A stretch of 64,000 nucleotides of DNA, taken from positions 3,977,001-4,041,000 of the forward strand of contig NZ_CP015199.1 of NCBI RefSeq assembly GCF_001648155.1. Direction: 5' to 3'. This document shows, piece by piece, positions 18,635 to 26,041 of this stretch. Within the stretch, counting starts at the first letter, position 1. Each line of letters begins with the position of its first letter. The stretch is from Chryseobacterium glaciei (GTDB taxonomy: Bacteria; Bacteroidota; Bacteroidia; Flavobacteriales; Weeksellaceae). The notes beneath the pieces are model-generated. The model ran no database searches. It had not been told where the DNA came from and saw only the letters and a program-made list of their open reading frames with translations. The position numbers and the translations under genes were made by a program.

Positions 18635-20245
18635 ATGAAAATGAATAATTTAAAACTCATCATATTTTTAGGCGTCCTAGCCTCGTGTAGCAGTGCAAAA
18701 ACTGCTAGTAATAGTGTCGTAAAACCAATTCCAACAAAAAGTTCTACAAAACCTAACAATAATACGTCAAAGCCAAATGTGCCTGTTGTAACTACAAAAC
18801 CGGCTACAAATCTGCCAACAGAAGAGATTTTTAAAGTTAATCTTCCTGAGATCAGCAGAGAATTTCGTGGTGCGTGGGTGGCAAGTGTTGCGAATATCAA
18901 CTGGCCTTCAAGAAACAATTTAACCGTTGATCAGCAAAAGCAGGAAGCGATCAGCATGTTGGATATGTTGAAAGATAATAACTTCAATGCTGTTATTTTC
19001 CAGGTTAGACCTTCTGCAGATGCTTTATACACAAGTAATATTGAACCGTGGTCATATTTCTTAACAGGAGAGACGGGAACGGCTCCTTATCCCAATTATG
19101 ATCCTTTACAATTCTGGATCGATGAAGCACATAAAAGAGGGTTGGAGCTTCATGTTTGGTTAAATCCTTACAGAGCGCACCATACAAACGGAGGCTCTCC
19201 CAATAGTTTGTCGATGGCTAATAAACTGTCAGATATTGTTGTAAGATTGAAAAACGGAATGTATTGGTTTGATCCTGCCAATCCGAAAACGCAAGGTCAC
19301 GTTTCCAATGTCGTTAAAGATATTGTAAAAAGATATGATATTGACGCAGTACATTTTGACGATTATTTCTATCCTTATGCAACTTACAATAAAGGTGCAG
19401 ATTTTCCTGATAATGCTACTTGGAATGCTTATCTAAGCAGTGGAGGAACATTATCCAGAGCAGATTGGAGAAGAGATAATGTGAATAAATTCGTAGAGCG
19501 TATCTATAAAGAAATTCATGCTGAAAAAAATTATGTAAGATTTGGGATCAGCCCGTTTGGAATTTGGAAGCCAGGATATCCTGAAGGAATCGTTGGTTCT
19601 TCTCAATATGACGAATTGTATGCTGATGCTAAATTATGGTTAAATAAAGGCTGGGTAGACTATTTCTCACCACAATTATATTGGCCAATTGAATCAAAAG
19701 GTCAGCCTTTCGGGGCGTTATTAAATTGGTGGAAATCTGAAAACACAATGAACCGCCACTTATGGCCTGGATTGAATACGGTTGAAATAAAATCTTCAGA
19801 TCGTCCGACAGAAATTAAAGATCAGATCGAATTATCAAGGCAGATTTTAGGAAAAGATGCAGGCGAAGTTCATTGGAGTATTGCCGGATTGACGAAAAAC
19901 TCAAATATGCTTCCGACATTAAAAAACGGACCATACAAAGAGAAAGCATTAGTTCCAAAAAGCCCTTGGATAAAAGCTGTGCCATTGCAAACTCCGACAT
20001 TATTCACTAATGACAACGGAAGTTCAGTACAGGCAAGCTGGAGCAATAAAAATATAAAAGACGTTTTCCAATGGGTACTTTTCACTCAGTACAACGGAGT
20101 TTGGGAAACGCAGATTTTAACGGTAGAAAATCTTACAAAAGATATTCCTAAAAATAAAGACGGTAAAACATTAAATGCCATTGCTATCAAAGCCATCGAC
20201 AGACTAGGAAACGAAAGCGATTACATGGCAAAGAAAGTAAAATAG
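18635..20245 (+). CDS. GH10-like (GHL10/YngK-type) glycoside hydrolase lipoprotein
   Basis: About 536 residues from the chosen start MKMNNLKLII. A lipoprotein signal (VLASC, Cys 18) is followed by a Ser/Thr/Pro/Lys-rich linker of about 50 residues and then the catalytic (beta/alpha)8 domain: EFRGAWVASVANINWPS opens it, FNAVIFQVRPSADALY and HVWLNPYRAHHTNGG are the family's hallmark strands, and DAVHFDDYFYPY carries the conserved acidic residues. A C-terminal fibronectin-like segment closes the protein. Related enzymes cleave denuded peptidoglycan or other glycans, so an envelope role is possible; substrate is unproven. The in-frame ATG at 18626 is inside the promoter and was rejected. Confidence 0.85.
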   Translation: MKMNNLKLIIFLGVLASCSSAKTASNSVVKPIPTKSSTKPNNNTSKPNVPVVTTKPATNLPTEEIFKVNLPEISREFRGAWVASVANINWPSRNNLTVDQQKQEAISMLDMLKDNNFNAVIFQVRPSADALYTSNIEPWSYFLTGETGTAPYPNYDPLQFWIDEAHKRGLELHVWLNPYRAHHTNGGSPNSLSMANKLSDIVVRLKNGMYWFDPANPKTQGHVSNVVKDIVKRYDIDAVHFDDYFYPYATYNKGADFPDNATWNAYLSSGGTLSRADWRRDNVNKFVERIYKEIHAEKNYVRFGISPFGIWKPGYPEGIVGSSQYDELYADAKLWLNKGWVDYFSPQLYWPIESKGQPFGALLNWWKSENTMNRHLWPGLNTVEIKSSDRPTEIKDQIELSRQILGKDAGEVHWSIAGLTKNSNMLPTLKNGPYKEKALVPKSPWIKAVPLQTPTLFTNDNGSSVQASWSNKNIKDVFQWVLFTQYNGVWETQILTVENLTKDIPKNKDGKTLNAIAIKAIDRLGNESDYMAKKVK

Positions 20246-20265
20246 TTTTCTTTAGTAAAATAATA

Positions 20266-20300
20266 AAAACCAGTTCAGAAGAGCTGGTTTTGTTTTTTTT
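20266..20300 (+). terminator. Terminator of the GH10-like gene
   Basis: An 8 to 11-bp stem (AAAACCAG with CTGGTTTT, extended by weaker pairs) and a T-rich tail. Confidence 0.8.
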
Positions 20301-20329
20301 AATGGATTTGAATTAATCAAATTCCATTT

Positions 20330-20503
20330 TTAATTACTCAGGTTAAAACAATCTAAATCCGGACAAAGAAGTATTTGAACTTCTGTCAAGTTAAGAAGTC
20401 CTGTGTCCGCCAGTGTGCAAAGAAGTTTGCATACAGGATCAAGTAATCCACCTCCCGAAACACTTTTCAGCTCGTCTCTGTCTAATTTTTTTAAATTTTT
20501 CAT
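20330..20503 (-). CDS. Double-glycine-leader, bacteriocin-like peptide 1
   Basis: A 57-residue peptide on the strand opposite to its neighbours. The N-terminus MKNLKKLDRDELKSVSGG is a classic leader: basic start, L-x-R-x-E-L helix, and a GG cleavage site at residues 17-18. The remaining 39-residue core starts GLLDPVCKLLC and contains four Cys (three within CKLLC and LLCPDLDC contexts) and few charges. I recall families of short peptides in Chryseobacterium with this leader, annotated as bacteriocin-like. Such leaders are cut and exported by ABC transporters with a C39 peptidase domain in other systems; none is in this window. A second peptide with the same leader pattern, the same LLD start and four Cys lies at 23706. 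Function is not proven. Confidence 0.72.
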   Translation of the reverse strand: MKNLKKLDRDELKSVSGGGLLDPVCKLLCTLADTGLLNLTEVQILLCPDLDCFNLSN

Positions 20504-20526
20504 GATAATTTTGTATGGTTAATAAG

Positions 20527-20576
20527 ATTCTAAAATAGGAATAATTGTAATAAGTCGATCTTTTTTATTTTAGAAT
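20527..20576. promoter_or_regulatory. Inverted repeat upstream of peptide 1
   Basis: ATTCTAAAATA (20527-20537) and TATTTTAGAAT (20566-20576) form a perfect 11-bp inverted repeat, 28 bases apart. Each arm read outward contains TATTTTAG, one base off the -7 consensus. It could be a hairpin, a pair of operator half-sites or symmetrical promoters. Confidence 0.45.
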
Positions 20577-20709
20577 AACTATAAATTATCAATTTAAATC
20601 AATGAATTTCAATTTATTATAAACCACTTTAATGTGTTTTGATTAAAATTAATAATCTTCTCGGAATCATTTTTGCATCATTACTATTAATCACACAAAA
20701 TTATACATT

Positions 20710-21261
20710 ATGAATACTAAAAGACTTTCCGACAATATGGAAAAAGCATTAAGCGATCAAATGAATAAAGAAATTCATGCTTCTCACATTTTTCTATCTT
20801 ACGGAATTTGGGCTGATGATAAAGGCTATCAGGGAATTGCCAACTTTCTTTACAGACATTCGCAGGAAGAAAGAAACCATTCTATTAAATTTATGGAATA
20901 CGTACTAAATAGAGGAGGAAAACCGAAAGTAGACGCTATTCCCGCTCCACCAAAGGATCCCGAATCTTTAACGGATTGTTTTGATGGCGTTTTTAGACAT
21001 GAAGTTGATAATACAACCTCAATCTACAGGCTCGTAGATCTGTCTTTAGAAGAAAAAGACTGGGCAACGTGGAATTTCATGCAGTGGTTTGTTCAGGAAC
21101 AGATCGAGGAGGAAACATTAGCTTCTAATTTAATTGATAAATTAAAAATTGCCGGCGGGGACAGAGCTACTGATGAATCTCTATTTACGTTAGATAAAAC
21201 CTTACAGAATGCCCCAAACGATGTCCCTTTAGCTCAAAATGCTACAGGTGAAAACCCATAA
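20710..21261 (+). CDS. Bacterial non-haem ferritin
   Basis: A 183-residue iron-storage protein; 24 copies form a shell that oxidises Fe(II) and stores it as ferric mineral in the cytosol. The four-helix bundle shows the ferroxidase ligands in QMNKEIHASHIFLSYGIWA, EERNHSIKFMEYV and the later FVQEQIEEE segment. It is about 18 residues longer than E. coli FtnA, the extra part being a flexible C-terminal tail ending in TGENP. The gene is a single unit with its own terminator. I see no clear iron-dependent operator upstream. Confidence 0.93.
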   Translation: MNTKRLSDNMEKALSDQMNKEIHASHIFLSYGIWADDKGYQGIANFLYRHSQEERNHSIKFMEYVLNRGGKPKVDAIPAPPKDPESLTDCFDGVFRHEVDNTTSIYRLVDLSLEEKDWATWNFMQWFVQEQIEEETLASNLIDKLKIAGGDRATDESLFTLDKTLQNAPNDVPLAQNATGENP

Positions 21262-21290
21262 AAGCCAATTTGGTGAAATAAAAATTATTG

Positions 21291-21322
21291 AAAATCTGTC
21301 AGAATATTGGCAGATTTTTTTA
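21291..21322 (+). terminator. Terminator of the ferritin gene
   Basis: An 8 to 10-bp stem (AAAATCTG with CAGATTTT) and a run of six or more T. Confidence 0.8.
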
Positions 21323-21346
21323 TTATGAAACTCATACTAAATTCAC

Positions 21347-21354
21347 TATCTTTG
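21347..21354 (+). promoter_or_regulatory. -7 element of ychF
   Basis: TATCTTTG, a perfect TAnnTTTG match, about 50 bases before the ATG. Confidence 0.5.
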
Positions 21355-21404
21355 CACACCTTTAACGAGCAATAGTGAAAACTATTTCTAAAAGCTAAGA
21401 ATAT

Positions 21405-22496
21405 ATGAAATGTGGAATCGTAGGCTTACCGAATGTTGGTAAATCAACTCTTTTTAACTGTTTAAGCAACGCAAAAGCTCAATCAGCAAACTATCCTTTC
21501 TGTACAATTGAACCGAATTTGGGAACTGTTTCAGTGCCGGATCACAGATTGTTTGAATTGGAAAAATTAGTAAATCCCGAGAGAGTTTTACCAGCTGTTG
21601 TGGAGATCGTTGATATTGCCGGTCTTGTAAAAGGAGCGAGCAAAGGTGAAGGGTTGGGAAACCAGTTCTTGGCAAATATCCGCGAGTGCGAAGCGATTAT
21701 CCATGTGTTGAGATGTTTTGATAATGGAAATATCATTCACGTTGAAGGTTCGGTTGATCCAATGAGAGATAAAGAAATTATCGACATTGAACTTCAATTG
21801 AAAGATCTTGAAACTGTTGGAAAAGCAGTTGAAAAAGCTAAAAAATTCATCAAATCTGGAAAGAAAGATGATATTTTAACATACGAAACGCTTCATAATC
21901 TTGAAAAATTTATCGAAGATGGTAAAAATGCAAGAGAGTTTCCTATGGATGATTTTGCAAAATCAATTATTGATGATGTTCAGCTTTTAACAAATAAGCC
22001 TGTATTGTACGTTTGTAACGTAGATGAAAATTCTATCAAAAACGGAAACGATTGGATTGCTAAGATCGAGGAAATGGCTAAAAATGAAAATGCTGAAGTT
22101 GTTGTTTTGGCAGCTCAAATCGAAGCAGATATCAATGAATTGGAGACTTTTGAAGAAAGAGAAATCTTCCTTGAAGAACTTGGACTTACTGAGCCGGGTG
22201 TAAATCGTTTGATCAGAAAAGCATACGATCTATTAAAACTTCAGACGTATTTCACAGCTGGTGTTAAAGAAGTTAGAGCTTGGACAATCGGACAAGGATG
22301 GACTGCTCCTCAAGCTGCAGGAGTAATTCACACAGACTTCGAAAAAGGATTTATCCGTGCTGAGGTTATTAAGTACAACGATTATGTACAATACGGTTCT
22401 GAAATTAAGATTAAAGAAGCCGGAAAATTGGCTGTAGAAGGTAAAGAATACATTGTTCAGGATGGTGATATTATGCACTTCAGATTCAACGTATAA
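21405..22496 (+). CDS. ychF: Redox-regulated ATPase YchF (OLA1 family)
   Basis: A 363-residue Obg-class P-loop protein. The P-loop is GLPNVGKST (7-15), switch II contains DIAGLVKGASKGEGLGNQFL, and the NxxE-type specificity motif (in place of NKxD) explains its preference for ATP. A coiled-coil insertion and a C-terminal TGS domain (about 280-363, with TFEKGFIRAEVIKYNDY-like strands) complete the fold. YchF binds ribosomes and responds to oxidative stress in other organisms. Length is exactly that of the family. A hairpin terminator follows. Confidence 0.96.
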   Translation: MKCGIVGLPNVGKSTLFNCLSNAKAQSANYPFCTIEPNLGTVSVPDHRLFELEKLVNPERVLPAVVEIVDIAGLVKGASKGEGLGNQFLANIRECEAIIHVLRCFDNGNIIHVEGSVDPMRDKEIIDIELQLKDLETVGKAVEKAKKFIKSGKKDDILTYETLHNLEKFIEDGKNAREFPMDDFAKSIIDDVQLLTNKPVLYVCNVDENSIKNGNDWIAKIEEMAKNENAEVVVLAAQIEADINELETFEEREIFLEELGLTEPGVNRLIRKAYDLLKLQTYFTAGVKEVRAWTIGQGWTAPQAAGVIHTDFEKGFIRAEVIKYNDYVQYGSEIKIKEAGKLAVEGKEYIVQDGDIMHFRFNV

Positions 22497-22529
22497 TAAA
22501 AGAATATTAAAGTTAGTTATAAATGAAAG

Positions 22530-22562
22530 ACGCTTCCAATGTATTTTGGGAGCGTTTTTTGC
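22530..22562 (+). terminator. Terminator of ychF
   Basis: An 8-bp stem, ACGCTTCC with GGGAGCGT (one G-T pair), followed by six T. It lies inside the upstream extension of the next gene's longest frame, supporting the later start of that gene. Confidence 0.8.
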
Positions 22563-22586
22563 ATTCAATCGGGAAATCTTTTACCT

Positions 22587-23648
22587 ATGAAATTTTTATA
22601 TTTTTTTGTTTTTGCATTATTTTTTTCATGTACGAAAAGTTTAGAAGAAAAATGTTTTACTAAAGGTGAAGAAAAGTCTAGTTATGTTGAGGGAAAAAAT
22701 TACACAGTAAAACAAATTCTTGAAGAAAAACCAGATTATCTTGAAATTATTAATTTGAAAAAATTTATAGACTTCAAAAAAGACAGTTTATATTCTCATG
22801 AACTTAAATGGAAAAATTATGATGAAAGAATGAAGGATTATAATGTTTTTAAAGAAAAGTTTTCAGATCAGTTTATGTGTTTTGGGAAGCAGACTGTTGA
22901 TGAAGTTGAATATTCCTTAGGTAGAAATAATTTAGGATATTGGCTGTTAAAAATTGAAAAAAATAAACCATCCGCTTATTTTTTAGGATTAAGTTTTAGC
23001 CATTATTATTTAAATGAAATTCAGGACAAACCTATTATTAAAGATGGTTTTCTACAAGTTGAAGGAAGTTTGGTTAAAATTATAAAAGTGGCAGGACTTC
23101 CAGGATATGATGATTATTCGGCAATGGAAGAAGGGAAACTATTTAAAATTCATTTAAAAGATTTAATAAAAGATTCTGACAGTGACGGTTACAATGATAT
23201 TTTTGAAAAAAGCTTTGGTTTAAACCCCAGCAATAAAGATTCTGATGGAGACGGACTAAATGATTTTGATGATACTAATCCTATGTTTAGATCTGAAAAA
23301 AATAAGTTTAGTGAACTTTACCAAAGGTTATTGCCTGAATATGCAGGAGCTCCTGATTTCAAAAAGCTGCATTATTATTTTGAAGTCTTTGAAACGGATT
23401 GTGATTATTTTCATCAAGTAAATCCTGATTATAGAATATTATTTGCTTCGGACGAAAAAAATAAGCAGACAAGTTATATAAAAGTGACTGATGTTTTTCA
23501 TCATGGAATTTCGAGGATTGAAAAGAATGAAAAAGATGCTGAACGGTTTTATATTCATACATGGGGAAGCAGTTCTTCAACAAGTTTTGTAGCAAAATAT
23601 AAAAATGGAAAATGGGAGTTGAAAATGACAGGACAAATTGTTTCTTAA
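22587..23648 (+). CDS. Lipoprotein with thrombospondin type 3 / EF-hand-like calcium repeats
   Basis: About 353 residues from the start MKFLYFFVFALFFSC, which gives a clean lipoprotein signal (Cys 15); an ATG at 22539 is in frame but lies in the preceding terminator. The central part holds two Asp-rich calcium loops, DSDSDGYNDIFEKSFGLNP and DSDGDGLNDFDDTNP, of the type found in thrombospondin type 3 repeats of outer-membrane and surface proteins. The flanking regions are not recognised; they contain Tyr and Lys-rich strands. It probably sits on a membrane as a calcium-stabilised lipoprotein. A hairpin terminator follows. Confidence 0.75.
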   Translation: MKFLYFFVFALFFSCTKSLEEKCFTKGEEKSSYVEGKNYTVKQILEEKPDYLEIINLKKFIDFKKDSLYSHELKWKNYDERMKDYNVFKEKFSDQFMCFGKQTVDEVEYSLGRNNLGYWLLKIEKNKPSAYFLGLSFSHYYLNEIQDKPIIKDGFLQVEGSLVKIIKVAGLPGYDDYSAMEEGKLFKIHLKDLIKDSDSDGYNDIFEKSFGLNPSNKDSDGDGLNDFDDTNPMFRSEKNKFSELYQRLLPEYAGAPDFKKLHYYFEVFETDCDYFHQVNPDYRILFASDEKNKQTSYIKVTDVFHHGISRIEKNEKDAERFYIHTWGSSSSTSFVAKYKNGKWELKMTGQIVS

Positions 23649-23656
23649 AAACAAAA

Positions 23657-23685
23657 ATACCGCTCAAAACAGAGCGGTATTCCTT
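23657..23685 (+). terminator. Terminator of the calcium-repeat lipoprotein gene
   Basis: A 9-bp perfect stem (ATACCGCTC with GAGCGGTAT) with a T-rich tail. It also faces the 3' end of peptide 2 on the opposite strand. Confidence 0.8.
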
Positions 23686-23705
23686 TTGAAAATATATTAT
23701 TTTAA

Positions 23706-23864
23706 CTACGGTAATTCTGGTCTGCATTGCAATTGTGCGCAGCTTAATGATACTTTTTTGCATCCTCCAGTCCATGGATCGATGCAGTCTAGTAATCCTC
23801 CTTTGATGGTTCTTAATTCTTTTTTGTTTAATTTTTTTCCTTTAGGAACGTTTTGATTTTTCAT
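23706..23864 (-). CDS. Double-glycine-leader, bacteriocin-like peptide 2
   Basis: A 52-residue peptide on the minus strand. It begins MKNQNVPKGKKLNKKELRTI, followed by KGG at residues 21-23, so the leader matches peptide 1 in the K-K-L-x-x-x-E-L-(K/R)-x-(V/I)-x-G-G pattern. The 29-residue core starts LLDC and has four Cys, in LLDC, GGCKK, LSC and LQC. Both peptides are thus about the same length with LLD after GG and four Cys but otherwise different cores, as expected for secreted peptides under diversification. No processing or transport genes are nearby. A 13-bp palindrome sits at its likely promoter. Confidence 0.72.
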   Translation of the reverse strand: MKNQNVPKGKKLNKKELRTIKGGLLDCIDPWTGGCKKVSLSCAQLQCRPELP

Positions 23865-23883
23865 AGTAATTGATTTTTAGTGA

Positions 23884-23903
23884 GTTAGTTACTAACGAAG
23901 TTA
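23884..23903 (-). promoter_or_regulatory. Operator-like palindrome and promoter of peptide 2
   Basis: GTTAGTTACTAAC (23884-23896) is a perfect palindrome with an odd central base. On the minus strand it directly follows TAACTTCG (23903-23896), one base off the -7 consensus, so the palindrome would cover the transcription start. Confidence 0.5.
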
Positions 23904-23984
23904 TGAAAAATTATTATTAGTAAATCACATTTGTTGGACTTTTTTAAATAATATTTGATATCATCGAAGAGAAATACGAACTCT

Positions 23985-24062
23985 GCTGAGTAGAACGCCT
24001 TTGCAAACGTTAGAACTTTTAGTAGTCAAAAAATCTTTGCTGACTTAGCGTTAAAAATTAAA
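23985..24062. repeat. Dispersed intergenic repeat, copy A
   Basis: It shares gctgagtagaacgcctttgc exactly, and then GTAGTCAAAA..ATCTTTGC, with a segment at 54858-54943. Both are in intergenic DNA in the same orientation. No coding potential. Confidence 0.6.
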
Positions 24063-24117
24063 AGAATGTTTAAAAATTATAATTCAATTGTCCCAATCTC
24101 AATTACGTAAAACTTCC

Positions 24118-24125
24118 TATATTTG
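24118..24125 (+). promoter_or_regulatory. -7 element of the second AraC gene
   Basis: TATATTTG, a perfect match, 20 bases before the ATG at 24146. Confidence 0.5.
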
Positions 24126-24145
24126 AATTTTACAAACCAAAGGTC

Positions 24146-25084
24146 ATGGAAAAAATTGCACACGCTTCTTTGGAAGATTTTTATAAAGAAATGACAGCCA
24201 AGCTTGGAAAAGACCTCGAAAGTATTTTTCCTAAAGGTCTTCATAAAGATATTGGTCACTTCAATGTTTTCGATATTGCTCAAACAATTGAAAAAATAAA
24301 GATTACTTCTGAAATGCCTTACAACAGAAGGAAATATTACAAAATCAGTCTTATCAGAGGGAAAAATAGGGCAGAATATGCCGATAAAGTTATTCAGATC
24401 AAAGGGAATGCTTTGTTGTTTGCAACGCCTAAAGTTCCTTATCACTGGATTCCTGAAGATCCTGATCAGTCGGGGAGTTTCTGCGTTTTTACGGAAGATT
24501 TTTTCATTAAAAATAATTCGAGAAGTTCTCTTGAAGATTTGCCGATTTTCCAGCCTGGAAATATTCCTTTGTTTGAAATTGATAATGAATTAGCTGATGA
24601 GATCGAACAGCTTTTCGTGAAAATTAAAAAAGAAATCGCTTCAGATTATATTTTTAAATATGATTTAATTCGAAATTATGTGGTAGAACTCATCCATTAC
24701 GGACAGAAATTACAACCTGCCACAAAGCTGTCAACCTCAAACGATGCGTCATTAAGAGTAGTAACTTTATTTATAGAATTACTTGAAAGACAGTTTCCTA
24801 TTGAGTCTAATGAACAAAGGTTACAGCTCAAAACAGCAAAAGATTATGCTGATCGATTGTCAGTTCATGTCAATTATTTAAACAAGAAATTAAAAGAAAA
24901 TACAGGAAAAACAACAACTGAATTCATTGCAGACCGCATGATTCAGGAAGCAAAAATCCTTTTAAAACAAACAAAATGGAATGTCTCAGAAATCTCTTAC
25001 GCATTAGGATTTGAGGAGATCGCTCATTTTTCTAACTTCTTCAAGAGAAAAACTACGGTTACACCTTTAGAATTTCGTTCGTGA
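24146..25084 (+). CDS. AraC family transcriptional regulator
   Basis: A 312-residue regulator with a cupin-like N-terminal sensing domain (YNRRKYYKISLIRGK) and a C-terminal pair of helix-turn-helix motifs, ending VSEISYALGFEEIAHFSNFF. It is a paralogue of the regulator at 1605. The SDR oxidoreductase gene lies 87 bases downstream on the same strand and is its probable target or operon partner. AraC/SDR pairs of this kind are common in Flavobacteriia; the inducer is unknown. Confidence 0.88.
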   Translation: MEKIAHASLEDFYKEMTAKLGKDLESIFPKGLHKDIGHFNVFDIAQTIEKIKITSEMPYNRRKYYKISLIRGKNRAEYADKVIQIKGNALLFATPKVPYHWIPEDPDQSGSFCVFTEDFFIKNNSRSSLEDLPIFQPGNIPLFEIDNELADEIEQLFVKIKKEIASDYIFKYDLIRNYVVELIHYGQKLQPATKLSTSNDASLRVVTLFIELLERQFPIESNEQRLQLKTAKDYADRLSVHVNYLNKKLKENTGKTTTEFIADRMIQEAKILLKQTKWNVSEISYALGFEEIAHFSNFFKRKTTVTPLEFRS

Positions 25085-25171
25085 TTTGAATTTTGCAAAT
25101 ATCAGATTGATTCGAGCAAACACATCAATGGTAAATTGTCGCAACTTTGTCTCATTAAAATAAACAACAAA

Positions 25172-25936
25172 ATGAATACACAAACAAAAATCGCATTAGT
25201 TACCGGTGGAAGCCGTGGATTGGGAAAAAATTCAGCGTTAAAGATCGCTCAAAAAGGTCTTGACGTAATCATCACTTACAGAAGCAATAAGGAGGAAGCC
25301 GATAAAGTTGTTGAAGAAATTCAGGCTTTGGGAAGAAAGGCAATTGCTTATCAATTAGATACAAAAGATATTAAAAGCTTCGACACTTTCGTAAAAACAG
25401 TTGGAGATCATCTGGAAGAAAATACAGGAAGCAGAAACATCGATTTCCTTGTAAATAATGCAGGAACGGCTTTATACGCGCCGATTTCAGAAGTTACAGA
25501 AGAGCAGTTGGATGACGTTGTAGATATTCACTTCAAAGGAGTGTTTTTCTTGACTCAAAAATTCTTGCCTTTTATGAATAATGGAGGTGGAATTGTGAAT
25601 GTTTCTTCAGGATTAGCAAGATTTGCATTGCCAGGATCTTCTGTTTATGGTTCAATAAAAGCAGGAGTTGAAATGTTGACAAAATATATGGCGAAAGAAT
25701 TGGGTTCAAGAAAAATCAGAGCCAATGTTGTTGCTCCGGGAGCTATTGAAACTGATTTCGGTGGCGGAAGAACGAGAGATGACAAACATATGAACGATAT
25801 GGTTGCCAGCATTACAGCTTTAGGAAGAGCAGGTTTACCGGATGATATCGGTGGAGTAGTTGCTTTCTTATGTACCGACGATGCAGGCTGGGTCAACGGA
25901 CAAAGAATTGAGGCTTCTGGCGGAATGTTTTTATAA
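25172..25936 (+). CDS. SDR family oxidoreductase
   Basis: A 254-residue NAD(P)-dependent short-chain dehydrogenase. VTGGSRGLGK is the cofactor-binding glycine motif, NNAG occurs in LVNNAGTALYAP, and the catalytic pair is Y-x-x-x-K in SVYGSIKAG with the upstream Ser of NVSSG. The closing PGAIETDFGG segment is typical of the FabG-like group. An upstream ATG at 25136 is in frame but gives an unlikely N-terminus (MSQLCLIKINNK) that overlaps the promoter region; MNTQTKIALVTGG at 25172 is the natural start. Substrate is unknown; the AraC regulator upstream suggests an inducible function. Confidence 0.9.
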   Translation: MNTQTKIALVTGGSRGLGKNSALKIAQKGLDVIITYRSNKEEADKVVEEIQALGRKAIAYQLDTKDIKSFDTFVKTVGDHLEENTGSRNIDFLVNNAGTALYAPISEVTEEQLDDVVDIHFKGVFFLTQKFLPFMNNGGGIVNVSSGLARFALPGSSVYGSIKAGVEMLTKYMAKELGSRKIRANVVAPGAIETDFGGGRTRDDKHMNDMVASITALGRAGLPDDIGGVVAFLCTDDAGWVNGQRIEASGGMFL

Positions 25937-26010
25937 AATTAAAAATATCACACAATATTTAACGACTTAGGAGATGGAAGCGTTAAAAAAAATTAGTGTT
26001 AAAAAACTAA

Positions 26011-26041
26011 AAAAGCAGTAGAAATTTCTACTGCTTTTCTT
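26011..26041. terminator. Bidirectional terminator
   Basis: A perfect 28-base palindrome (arm AAAAGCAGTAGAAA) between the convergent SDR and aminotransferase genes. Confidence 0.88.

Noticed and set aside
18589..18918. 109-residue minus-strand frame over the GH10-like start
   Set aside because: Mirrors the Thr/Lys-rich linker of the real gene; hydrophobic composition is a by-product of the antisense codons.
22233..22568. 111-residue minus-strand frame over the end of ychF
   Set aside because: Antisense to a highly conserved gene, low-complexity content.
24077..24445. 122-residue minus-strand frame upstream of and inside the AraC gene
   Set aside because: It overlaps the AraC promoter and coding region and shows no family features.
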